Assembly: GCF_019192735.1 (NCBI RefSeq)
Contig: NZ_JAHTKP010000031.1
Coordinates: forward strand, 1 to 64,000
DNA: 64,000 nt
Origin: Kitasatospora aureofaciens
GTDB lineage: Bacteria; Actinomycetota; Actinomycetes; Streptomycetales; Streptomycetaceae
Direction of reading: 5' to 3'
The position numbers were made by a program, and so were the translations under genes. The notes beneath the pieces were generated by a model. That model saw only the letters and a list, made by a program, of their open reading frames with translations. It was not told the origin of the DNA and did not search any database. Positions 33,430 through 41,347 of this stretch are shown one piece after another. Positions within the stretch are counted from its first letter, which is position 1; each line of letters opens with the position of its first letter.

Positions 33430-35507
33430 CAGGCGGCCTTCCGGATCTCAAGCAGAGCGGGGATGGGGGCGAGGTCTTCGAGCAGCTGGCCGGTGGCGCC
33501 GTTGAGCTGGCGGCGGGTGTCGGTGGGCAGCTTGTCCAGCGACGCCCAGCCCTCGGGCTTGTGGGCGGCGGCGACGAGGTCGCCGACCCGCTTCATCCCG
33601 GCGTTGACCCGGGTGAGCACCTGCGGGTCGCGCTCGTCGAGCAGCGGCTGGAGGACCGTCAGCAGCTCCTGGGTGCCGGCCAGGTTGGCCTGGGTGGTGG
33701 CCAGGTTCGTGCCACTGCCCATATCGGTGTCGCCGGTCAGCTCGAACTGGAGGGTGTTCTCCAGGATCTCGTGGGCGCGCAGCGGCAGGTCCCTGGGGTC
33801 GAAGTCCTGGCCGGGGAAGTCGTGGGCGAGCTTGGCGACGTTCTGGGCGAGCTCGTCGGCCACGGGCGTCAGGTCGGCGGCCGACTGGTCGTGCCAGAGG
33901 CCGTACTCCAGGCGCAGGAAGCCGCTGAAGTCCTTGTCCTGGGTCTTGTCGGCCAGGCCGTCGGCGCGGCCGTTGATCTTGCCGTCGAGGTCGGCGAAGG
34001 TGCCGTAGGCGGCGCCGAGCGAGGCGTACTGGACGTGCGCGGTGAGCCAGTCGGCCTTCGCGGTGGCGAGGTCGCCGGCGTGGACGTCGGCCTGGAGCTT
34101 CTGGGTCTGCGTCATGAGAGTCGCGAGGCCCTTGTTGACGTAGTCCTTGTAGCTGTCGAGCGGTCCCTTGAGATCGTCCTCGGCAACCGGCTTGACGGCC
34201 TTGACCTCGGTGCCGCCGGTGACGTGCACGGCGGCCGAGGTGACGGACTTGCCGCCGGTGGGCACGCAGCGCCAGGCGTAGTCGCCGGAGCCGACGGTGG
34301 CGGTCAGGGCGCGGGTGGTGCCGGGGGCCAGGCCCTCGATCTCGCCGTAGACGGCGCCGCTGGCCGGGTTGACCAGGTAGACCTCGGAGACCTTGTCGCC
34401 GGTGTTGTGCATCTGGAACACCTGCTGGCCGGGCAGCGGGGTGGTGAAGCCCTTGCCGCACTCCTCCTCGGAGACGGCGACGGTGGAGGAGCTGTCCTTC
34501 TTGCCGTCGCTGGCCGCGATCACGGCGCCGGCGACGACGGCCGGGACGGCGACCAGCGCGGCCGGGAGCACCCAGCGCGGGCGGCCGGAGCGGGCCGGCT
34601 CGGCCGGCTTCTCGCTCGCCTCCTCGGTCCTGACCTCCTCGGTCCTGGCCTCCTTGGCCTCGGCAGCAGCGGCGGGGGCGGCCGGCGCGGCCTTGCCGCC
34701 ACGGACGCCCTCGACGAACACCGTCATCACGATGCACAGGTAGGCGACGTAGCCGACGACCTGGAGGACCGTCATGGTGACGGTCAGGTTGAGGGTGCCC
34801 TGGACCAGCGTGGCGTACCAGGACGAGGCGTCCAGGTGGCCGCTCAGGTCGAAGGCGTACGAGGTGCCGCCGCCGACCAGCCCGGACTCCTGGAGGTCGC
34901 GCAGGCCGTAGCCGAGCACGCCCGCCGCGATCACGATCAGCCCGGCGCCGGTGATGGTGAAGAACCGGGTGAGGTTCATCTTGAGCGCGCGGCGGTACAG
35001 GCCCCAGCACAGGCCGGCCGACAGCACCAGGCCGACGGCGGCACCGATCAGCGGGCCGGTGGACTCGCCGGCGGTGCGGACGTTGGTCCACAGGAAGAGC
35101 GAGGTCTCCAGGCCCTCCCGGGCGACGGCGAGGAAGCTGGTCAGCACCAGCGCCCCGGCGCCCATCGCGAGCGAGGCCTGGACCTTCTCCTTGATCTCGG
35201 CGGAGAGGGTGCGCGCCGAGCGGCGCATCCAGAACACCATCGCGGTGACGAAGCCGACCGCGATCAGGCTCAGCACCCCGCCGAACGCCTCCTGGGCGTG
35301 GCCGGAGAGGTTGGCGGCGGTGAAGGTGAGCACCGCGCCGAAGCTGAGGCTGAGGGCGACGGCCGCCGCGACGCCGGTCCACACCTGGGGCAGCCGGCCC
35401 TTCTGGTCGAACCGGACCAGGGTGGCGACCAGGATCGACACGATCAGGCCGGCTTCCAGGCCCTCGCGCAGCCCGATCAGAAAGCTGGGAAACGCCTCAT
35501 CCCACAT
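33429..35507 (-). CDS. Fused iron permease/periplasmic component EfeU-EfeO
   Basis: A 692-aa fusion. Residues 1-285 form the Ftr1/EfeU permease with two REGLE motifs (REGLEAG near 14 and REGLETS near 130) and about seven membrane helices. A charged Ala/Glu/Lys/Pro linker and another membrane helix ([20 protein letters not shown]) lead to EfeO: a cupredoxin domain ([17 protein letters not shown]) and an M75/imelysin domain ([12 protein letters not shown]...[13 protein letters not shown]). EfeU and EfeO are usually separate proteins. The ATG at 35507 follows GGGGGAGGAG. An iron box lies 120 bp upstream, implying repression in iron-replete cells. Confidence 0.85.
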   Translation of the reverse strand: MWDEAFPSFLIGLREGLEAGLIVSILVATLVRFDQKGRLPQVWTGVAAAVALSLSFGAVLTFTAANLSGHAQEAFGGVLSLIAVGFVTAMVFWMRRSARTLSAEIKEKVQASLAMGAGALVLTSFLAVAREGLETSLFLWTNVRTAGESTGPLIGAAVGLVLSAGLCWGLYRRALKMNLTRFFTITGAGLIVIAAGVLGYGLRDLQESGLVGGGTSYAFDLSGHLDASSWYATLVQGTLNLTVTMTVLQVVGYVAYLCIVMTVFVEGVRGGKAAPAAPAAAAEAKEARTEEVRTEEASEKPAEPARSGRPRWVLPAALVAVPAVVAGAVIAASDGKKDSSSTVAVSEEECGKGFTTPLPGQQVFQMHNTGDKVSEVYLVNPASGAVYGEIEGLAPGTTRALTATVGSGDYAWRCVPTGGKSVTSAAVHVTGGTEVKAVKPVAEDDLKGPLDSYKDYVNKGLATLMTQTQKLQADVHAGDLATAKADWLTAHVQYASLGAAYGTFADLDGKINGRADGLADKTQDKDFSGFLRLEYGLWHDQSAADLTPVADELAQNVAKLAHDFPGQDFDPRDLPLRAHEILENTLQFELTGDTDMGSGTNLATTQANLAGTQELLTVLQPLLDERDPQVLTRVNAGMKRVGDLVAAAHKPEGWASLDKLPTDTRRQLNGATGQLLEDLAPIPALLEIRKAA

Positions 35508-35626
35508 GCAGCGGGCTCCTCCCCCGGTCACCCCGGGTCATACCTGTCCTCAGGAGTCCCACCGCAGGTCGCGGGGGGACGGCACAGCCGAACGCCCCGG
35601 ACCGGCGTGGTCCAGGGCGCCTCGAC

Positions 35627-35645
35627 TTAGCTTAGGCAAACCTTA
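35627..35645 (-). promoter_or_regulatory. Iron box (IdeR/DmdR1-type)
   Basis: TTAGCTTAGGCAAACCTTA matches the 19-bp consensus TTAGGTTAGGCTAACCTAA at 16 positions, with intact inner dyad. It lies 120 bp before the efeUO start and predicts control by a DtxR-family iron regulator. Confidence 0.75.
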
Positions 35646-35762
35646 GAGGTGCTTCGACCCGCTGAACCCGCCGTCAAGGTAAGGGTTCGTAAGAGACTGC
35701 ACATCCGTCTCATCCTTCGGCGCGCCGCCTTCGCCGTGCCCGCCCCGCCGCCCGACGGGCGG

Positions 35763-36077
35763 TCAGCCCCACCACTGCTCGGGGACGGTCTCCGGATCGG
35801 CGGCCGGGACGGTCACGGCCTCGGCGGCCGCCGTCACGAGCAGGTCGCCGTCGTCCGACTCGGCGACCCGGAGGCCGGACTCGCGCAGCACGGTCGCCGC
35901 GGCCCCGAGGACGGCCGCGCGCACCCCCTCGGGCGGAAGTCCGTCGGGCGACCAGCCGACCACCACGCCCTCCGGCCGATGGCCGATCCGCAACCGGGAC
36001 GGGCCCGGAGCGGTGTCGAATCCGGCGTGGGCGAGGGCCCCGGTCACGTCCTCGAAGAGTTCACGGTGATCCACCAT
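35763..36077 (-). CDS. Conserved small protein of unknown function
   Basis: A 104-aa soluble, acidic protein (MVDHRELFEDVTGALAHAGF at the start, VTVPAADPETVPEQWWG at the end). The frame is open to 36278, but the ATG at 36077 begins a well-formed protein and the upstream part looks non-coding. No signal peptide, membrane segment or catalytic motif is visible. It lies alone between the iron operon and qcrB. Confidence 0.6.
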   Translation of the reverse strand: MVDHRELFEDVTGALAHAGFDTAPGPSRLRIGHRPEGVVVGWSPDGLPPEGVRAAVLGAAATVLRESGLRVAESDDGDLLVTAAAEAVTVPAADPETVPEQWWG

Positions 36078-36373
36078 TGGCGCAGCGTAGGCCGGGGAAC
36101 GCGCGACCCCCGGGCGCGGCGCGCGCCGAAACGGTTCGACGGCACCCGACCGCAGCACCGCCATCTCGCGGACGCCCGCGCCGGACGGCCGATCGGCAGC
36201 CCGGGACCCCCGTCCGGCCCGACACGAGCGGCCGGACGGGCCGATGGACGTGCACAGTCGGCCCCCTGCCGACAGCATGACAGAGTAAGCGCTCCATCAC
36301 CCTGAGCAACGAGGCCAGCGGGTCTTCCGCTCCGCGCGCCGGTCGTCCCGGCGGTCCCGTATCGAGAGGTCCC

Positions 36374-36457
36374 ATGATCACATCACTCCGCCGGCCGGCG
36401 TTCTCGCCGGCGGGCCTCCAGCCCGGCACGCCGAGGACGCCGGGGAGCCCGTCGTGA
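36374..36457 (+). CDS. Leader ORF overlapping qcrB (27 aa)
   Basis: An ATG preceded by GAGAGGT opens a 27-codon frame (MITSLRRPAFSPAG...TPGSPS) whose TGA overlaps the GTG start of qcrB (GTGA, 36454-36457). The arrangement suggests translational coupling by a short leader. The peptide itself has no recognised motif and may not be functional. Confidence 0.4.
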   Translation: MITSLRRPAFSPAGLQPGTPRTPGSPS

Positions 36458-38109
36458 GAGCCGACCAGCAGTCGCAGCCGGGACCGGTGACCAGCACGCG
36501 CGCCCAGCCCGAGAACAAGGCCGAGGGCCTCGCCGACTGGGCCGACGGCCGCCTCGGCATCTACTCCCTGGCCAAGACCAACCTGCGCAAGATCTTCCCG
36601 GACCACTGGTCCTTCATGCTGGGCGAGATCGCGCTCTACACCTTCATCATCATCATCATTACCGGCGTCTGGCTGACCCTGTTCTTCAACCCGAGCATGG
36701 GCGAGGTCGTCTACGACGGCTCGTACATCCCGCTCAAGGGCATCCAGATGTCGGAGGCCTACGCCTCCACGATCAACATCAGCTTCGAGGTCCGCGGCGG
36801 CCTGCTGATGCGTCAGATCCACCACTGGGCGGCGATCGTCTTCATCGCCGCGATGCTCACGCACATGATGCGCGTCTTCTTCACCGGCTCCTTCCGCAAG
36901 CCGCGCGAGATCAACTGGATCTTCGGCGCGCTGCTGCTCTTCCTCGGCATGTTCGACGGCTTCATGGGCTACTCACTGCCGGACGACCTGCTCTCCGGCA
37001 CCGGCATCCGCTTCATGGAGGGCGCGGTGCTGGCCGTGCCGATCGTCGGCACGTACCTGCAGTTCTTCATGTTCGGCGGGCAGTTCCCCGGCACGACCAT
37101 CATCCCGCGCCTGTTCACCGTGCACATCCTGCTGATCCCCGGGATCATGGTGGGCCTGCTCGCGGCGCACCTGATCCTGGTCTTCTACCACAAGCACACC
37201 CACTTCGCCGGGCCGGGCCGGACCAACAAGAACGTGGTCGGCATGCCGCTGCTGCCGGTCTACACGGCCAAGGCCGGCGGCTTCTTCTTCCTGGTCTTCG
37301 GCGTGGTCGCGTTCATGTCCGCGATCGCGACGGTCAACCCGATCTGGGCGTACGGCCCGTACCGGCCGGACCAGGTGTCCACGGACGCCCAGCCGGACTG
37401 GTACATGGGCTTCTCCGAGGGCCTGATCCGCGTCATGCCGGGCTGGGAGATCAGCGTCTGGGGCGGCCACACCCTGAACCTCGGGGTGTTCATCCCGCTG
37501 ATGGTCTTCCCGACCGTGCTGCTGATCATCTGGTGCTACCCCTTCCTGGAGGCCTGGGTCACCGGTGACCGGGGCGAGCACCACATCGCCGACCGGCCGC
37601 GCAACGCACCGGTCCGCACGGCCTTCGGCGCGGCCTGGGTCAGCCTCTACCTGATCCTGCTGGCCGGCGGCGGCAACGACCTGCTCGCCACCCACTTCCA
37701 CCTGTCGATCAACTCGATCACCTACGCGGTGCGGACCGGCTTCTTCGCGCTGCCGGTGATCGTCTTCGTGATCACCAAGCGGTGGTGCCTGGGCCTCCAG
37801 CGGCGCGACAAGGAGAAGGTGCTGCACGGTCGGGAGACCGGCGTCATCAAGCGGCTCCAGCACGGCGAGTTCATCGAGGTGCACGCGCCGCTGCCGCAGG
37901 GCCGGCTGTACACCCTCACCTCGCACGACCAGCCGGAGCCGGTCGTGCTGGAGCCCGAGGTGGACGAGAACGGGGTGGCCCGCAGGGCCGGGCTGTTCAC
38001 CCGCGCCCGGGCCAAGCTGTCCCGCGGTTTCTACGGCGAGGGCAGCCGGATCGCCAAGCCGACCGTCGAGGAGCACGAGGAGATCAGCGCCGGCCACGGC
38101 CACCACTGA
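36454..38109 (+). CDS. qcrB: Cytochrome b subunit of the bc1 complex, orphan copy
   Basis: A 551-aa actinobacterial-type cytochrome b with the long C-terminal extension of QcrB. Heme ligands lie in MRQIHHWAAIVF...LTHMMRV and in FTVHILLIPGIM...AAHLILVFYHKH. The quinol-site motif is PDWYMG, the actinobacterial variant of PEWY. It normally acts with QcrC and QcrA, which are not here, so this is a second, isolated copy such as those known from several Streptomyces. The GTG at 36454 has GGGGAG 6 nt upstream. Transcription ends at a 23-bp hairpin. Confidence 0.9.
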   Translation: MRADQQSQPGPVTSTRAQPENKAEGLADWADGRLGIYSLAKTNLRKIFPDHWSFMLGEIALYTFIIIIITGVWLTLFFNPSMGEVVYDGSYIPLKGIQMSEAYASTINISFEVRGGLLMRQIHHWAAIVFIAAMLTHMMRVFFTGSFRKPREINWIFGALLLFLGMFDGFMGYSLPDDLLSGTGIRFMEGAVLAVPIVGTYLQFFMFGGQFPGTTIIPRLFTVHILLIPGIMVGLLAAHLILVFYHKHTHFAGPGRTNKNVVGMPLLPVYTAKAGGFFFLVFGVVAFMSAIATVNPIWAYGPYRPDQVSTDAQPDWYMGFSEGLIRVMPGWEISVWGGHTLNLGVFIPLMVFPTVLLIIWCYPFLEAWVTGDRGEHHIADRPRNAPVRTAFGAAWVSLYLILLAGGGNDLLATHFHLSINSITYAVRTGFFALPVIVFVITKRWCLGLQRRDKEKVLHGRETGVIKRLQHGEFIEVHAPLPQGRLYTLTSHDQPEPVVLEPEVDENGVARRAGLFTRARAKLSRGFYGEGSRIAKPTVEEHEEISAGHGHH

Positions 38110-38150
38110 TCGGCCCGGACACTGCAAGCCAAGGCACTGCTCGCCCGAAC

Positions 38151-38199
38151 ACGGCGAGGGCCCGTCGCACCGGCTGCCGGTGCGACGGGCCCTCGCCGT
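38151..38199. terminator. 23-bp perfect hairpin, bidirectional terminator
   Basis: Positions 38151-38173 are the exact reverse complement of 38177-38199 with a CTG loop, giving an exceptionally stable stem between qcrB and the convergent small membrane protein gene, which ends 5 bp away. Confidence 0.9.
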
Positions 38200-38203
38200 A
38201 GGT

Positions 38204-38608
38204 TCAGCCCCGCAGGAGCGCGGGCACGACGGCGAACAGGGCCGCCGCCAGGGTGACGGACAGGCAGAGGGCGGCCCAGCGGGCGCAGATCCGCCGGCAC
38301 TCACTGCGATAGCGGGCGGCGAGCCGGCGGCAGCGCTCGACGGCGCGGTCGACGACCTCCTCGGCGTAGCGCAGCCGGTCGGCCGCGTACGCCCGCTCCA
38401 GGCTCTCCCGCTCCGCGGCCGGCAGCCACGAGAACTGCCCGGCGAAGGCCCGGGCGTCCCGTTCGGCCGCCGCGACCTCCGCCTCCCAGGCGAGGAAGCC
38501 CTCCAGCCGGGCGATCTCCACCCGGGTGTTCACCCAGCCGCCGACGCCGTCGGGAGCCCCGTTCCGCCGCGAGGTCCGCGCTCTCGGCGGACGCTGTCTG
38601 CCACCCAT
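38204..38608 (-). CDS. Small coiled-coil membrane-anchored protein
   Basis: A 134-aa protein with a basic N-terminus (RQRPPRARTSRRN), a long charged helical region (RVEIARLEGFLAWEAEVAAAERDARAF...RLRYAEEVVDRAVERC) likely to form a coiled coil, and one C-terminal membrane helix (WAALCLSVTLAAALFAVVPALL). The ATG at 38608 has GGAG 6 nt upstream. Related Streptomyces proteins are often misnamed cytochrome oxidase subunit I. No heme or copper ligands are present. Confidence 0.65.
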   Translation of the reverse strand: MGGRQRPPRARTSRRNGAPDGVGGWVNTRVEIARLEGFLAWEAEVAAAERDARAFAGQFSWLPAAERESLERAYAADRLRYAEEVVDRAVERCRRLAARYRSECRRICARWAALCLSVTLAAALFAVVPALLRG

Positions 38609-38834
38609 TGACCGCTCCTTCGTCCAGTCGCTCCGCCCGGCCACCCCGCCTGCGCAGCGAAACCACGCAACTACTACCAGTGACTACAAAGGGGTGTGGG
38701 GCGACTCGCCGAGCCCCCGGACGGCGAATGGCGGCCGCCGGGTCCGAACACGCTCCGCGCACGGGCGTGTACCATCGGCTCACCATGCGACGGTGTCCCC
38801 CGGACCGCCCGGGGCACGAGCCAGGAGGTCGGCC

Positions 38835-39248
38835 ATGCCCGATTCCGGTCGGTTCAGCGAGTTGGGCGAGCAGGGCTCGCGCGCGGTGCTGGAGGCCGCC
38901 GCCGTGCTGGAGCGCGAGCTGGCCGACGGTCTGGCCGACGCCAAGGCGGCCGGGGACCGGGTCACCGGCGAACACCGCGTCGACCAGGAGGAGTTCGACA
39001 AGCTGGTGCGCCGGGTGTCGGAGAACACCCACCAGCTGATCGACGCCGTCAGCGCCCGCGTGCTCGGCAACACCACCGGCGACGCCGCCGAGCACTCCCA
39101 GAAGCTCACCACGAGCGCGCACGACATCGTCGATCTGCTGCTGAGCCTCGGCAGCCTCGCGCCCGGCCTCGCCAACCAGGGGCTGGCCGCCGCCTTCGGG
39201 CCGCAGCGCACCGCCGCCCAGGAGCCCGACGGCCGGCACGAGGGGTGA
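38835..39248 (+). CDS. Small helical protein coupled to a polyprenyl synthetase
   Basis: A 137-aa, mostly helical soluble protein (LGEQGSRAVLEAAAVLERELADGLADAKAAGDRVTGEHRVDQEEFDKLVRRV). There is a strong Shine-Dalgarno (CCAGGAGGTC). Its TGA overlaps the GTG of the downstream polyprenyl synthetase (GTGA), so the two are probably translated together. I do not recognise the family. A regulatory or partner role for the synthetase is possible. Confidence 0.65.
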   Translation: MPDSGRFSELGEQGSRAVLEAAAVLERELADGLADAKAAGDRVTGEHRVDQEEFDKLVRRVSENTHQLIDAVSARVLGNTTGDAAEHSQKLTTSAHDIVDLLLSLGSLAPGLANQGLAAAFGPQRTAAQEPDGRHEG

Positions 39249-40318
39249 CGCCGCCTCGGCTCACCGGCGGCGCCCCGCTGGTCGAACGGGTGCTGGACCG
39301 CTACCGGGAGCGCACGGTGGCCGCGCTGCTGCAGCACATCCCGGAGCAGAGCCCGCCGTACCTGTACGAGCTGGCCGCCGACTACCCCGCGCGGCCGTGC
39401 AAGGGCCTGCGCGCGGCGCTCTGCCTCGCCACCTGCGCGGCCTTCGGCGGCGACCCGGCCCGCGCGCTCAACCCGGCCGTCACGGTCGAGCTGTTCCACA
39501 ACGCCTTCCTGATCCACGACGACATCCAGGACGGCAGCGAGCTGCGGCGCGGCGAGCCGACCCTCCCGGCCGCGTACGGCGTCGAGGTGGCGCTCAACGT
39601 CGGCAACGCCACCAACCTGCTCGGCCTCCAGCGGCTGATGGCCAACCGGCGGGAGCTGGGCGGCGAACTGGCCTGGCGGCTGTTCGAGGAGACCGAGCTG
39701 ATGTGCCGCCAGTCACTGGAGGGCCAGGCGCTGGAGATCGCGTGGATCCGCGACAACGCGTGCGGGCTCGTAGCGGGCGACTACTACCGGATGTGCCTGA
39801 AGAAGACGTCCTGGTACACCTTCCTCTACCCGTGCCGCACGGGCCTGCTGGTCGCCGAGGGCGCCACGACGGAGGCCAACCGCCTGGACCGCTTCGGCTG
39901 GTACCTCGGCGCCGCGTACCAGATCCAGGACGACGTCCTCAACCTGGCCGGCACGGAGGCCGAATACGGCAAGGAGATCGCCGGGGACCTCCGGGAGGGC
40001 AAGCGCACGCTGATGCTGATCCACCTGCTGGAGCGCTGCACGGCGGCCGAACGCGCCCGCATCGTCCGGTACTTGAGCCGCACCCGGGCGCAGCGCGGAC
40101 CCGAGGCCGCCGAGGACGTGCAGTGGCTGCTCGACCGGCTGGCGGCGTACGACTGCGTGGAGAGCGCGCGGCAGGCGGCGGCCGGACTGGTCGGGGCCGC
40201 CGAGCGGGAGATCGACGGGGTGCTCGGGGCCGTGGCCGGCGAGGGAGGCCAGGAGGCGGACGAGGCACGGGAGTTCCTCCTCGCGCTGCCGGGGTTCGTG
40301 GTCGAGCGCGGGCGCTGA
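39245..40318 (+). CDS. Polyprenyl diphosphate synthetase
   Basis: A 357-aa all-helical trans-isoprenyl synthase. The first Asp-rich motif is complete (FLIHDDIQDGSELRRGEPT). The second reads YQIQDDVLNLAG, with Asn in place of the last Asp, a pattern seen in some fungal-type GGPP synthases. Chain length cannot be set with certainty. The region before the first motif (ELFHNAFLI) has a bulky Phe but no obvious farnesyl-type block. It starts with GTG overlapping the upstream gene stop. No terpene cyclase is adjacent. Confidence 0.85.
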   Translation: MTPPRLTGGAPLVERVLDRYRERTVAALLQHIPEQSPPYLYELAADYPARPCKGLRAALCLATCAAFGGDPARALNPAVTVELFHNAFLIHDDIQDGSELRRGEPTLPAAYGVEVALNVGNATNLLGLQRLMANRRELGGELAWRLFEETELMCRQSLEGQALEIAWIRDNACGLVAGDYYRMCLKKTSWYTFLYPCRTGLLVAEGATTEANRLDRFGWYLGAAYQIQDDVLNLAGTEAEYGKEIAGDLREGKRTLMLIHLLERCTAAERARIVRYLSRTRAQRGPEAAEDVQWLLDRLAAYDCVESARQAAAGLVGAAEREIDGVLGAVAGEGGQEADEAREFLLALPGFVVERGR

Positions 40319-40330
40319 CACCCACCGGCC

Positions 40331-40603
40331 ATCGTTGGAGCCCCGCTGCGCGACCGGCGGCTGGACGCCCTCGCCTTCGCCAACGGCGTCCCCCAGGCGC
40401 TCGCCGCCAGCGTCTGGACCGCCGGCCTCGACCTCACCGCCCGCCTCGACGCCGGCGAGGCCTGGCTCAACTGCCACCTCGCCCAGACTGCCGAACTCCC
40501 CCACGGCGGCCGCGGCACCTCCGGCCACGGCACCGACCTCAGCGCCCTGGCCCTGCAGGAGTACCAGCGCCCGAAGACCGCCACCGCCAGGCTCGACACC
40601 TGA
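40331..40603 (+). pseudogene. Aldehyde dehydrogenase C-terminal remnant
   Basis: An open frame without a start gives ALAFANGVPQALAASVWTAG, then GEAWLNCHLAQTAELPHGGRGTSGHGTDLSALALQEYQRPK and a stop at 40601-40603. This matches the C-terminal part of aldehyde/aminobutyraldehyde dehydrogenases (the NxHxxxxxxxPHGGxxxSGxGxDLS region). The catalytic Cys and cofactor domain are absent, so it is a remnant of a larger gene removed by deletion after the polyprenyl synthetase gene. Confidence 0.75.
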
Positions 40604-40619
40604 CCTCTGCGCCGCTACT

Positions 40620-40649
40620 TGCGTGCCACGCACTATTGCGTGGCACGCA
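40620..40649. promoter_or_regulatory. Nested palindrome, putative TetR operator
   Basis: Arms TGCGTGCCACGCA and TGCGTGGCACGCA (13 bp each) are exact reverse complements separated by CTAT. Each arm is itself dyad-symmetric (TGCGT...ACGCA). The element ends 22 bp before the TetR start codon and probably binds two dimers. Confidence 0.75.
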
Positions 40650-40671
40650 CTTTTCCCCCACAGTGGTACCC

Positions 40672-41286
40672 ATGACGACGGGCCAGCCCGGTTGGCGGGA
40701 GCAGAAGAAGGCCGCGACGCGCGATGCGCTGAGCTGGGCGGCGTTGCGCCTGGCGGTGGAGCGCGGGCTGGAGAACGTCCGGGTGGAGGACATCGCGGCC
40801 GAGGCCGGGGTGTCGCCGCGGACGTACAACAACTACTTCTCCAGCAAATCCGAGGCCATCGTGTCCCGGCAGGGCGACCGCATCCACCGGATCGCCGCGG
40901 AACTCCGGGCCCGCCCGGCCGGCGAGCCGCTCTGGGAGGCGCTGACGCAGGCCGTCCTCACGCCCTTCGACGGCGCGGTGGACGAACCCGATCCTCGCTG
41001 GACCAGCGCCGTGCGCCTGCTGCTCCGCGAGCCGTCGCTCCAGGCCGAGCTGGCCCGGACCGGGGCGGAGACGGAGGCCGGGCTCGTGGCGGCGGTGGCC
41101 GCCCGGACCGGCACCGACCCGGTCCGGGACCTCTACCCGAAGCTGGCCGCCGCCGCCGCGCTGGCCGCGCTCAAGGCCGCCACCGACCAGTGGCTGCACG
41201 CCGAACCGCCGGTCCCGCTGCGGCCGTTGCTGGCGGAGTCGCTGCGCCGGCTCGCGGCCGGGCTGCCCGAACCGCAACAAAGGTGA
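40672..41286 (+). CDS. TetR-family regulator
   Basis: A 204-aa TetR protein with a clear N-terminal domain (REQKKAATRDALSWAALRLAVERGLENVRVEDIAAEAGVSPRTYNNYFSSKSEAI) and a C-terminal domain of the TetR_C_17 type found in actinomycete regulators. It precedes, on the same strand, the FAD monooxygenase at 41348, and both are probably controlled through the nested palindrome just upstream. Confidence 0.9.
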   Translation: MTTGQPGWREQKKAATRDALSWAALRLAVERGLENVRVEDIAAEAGVSPRTYNNYFSSKSEAIVSRQGDRIHRIAAELRARPAGEPLWEALTQAVLTPFDGAVDEPDPRWTSAVRLLLREPSLQAELARTGAETEAGLVAAVAARTGTDPVRDLYPKLAAAAALAALKAATDQWLHAEPPVPLRPLLAESLRRLAAGLPEPQQR

Positions 41287-41347
41287 ACCGGCTACCGCAC
41301 CGGTGAACCGACACAGGTGAACTGAACACCACACAGGGGGAATTGCC

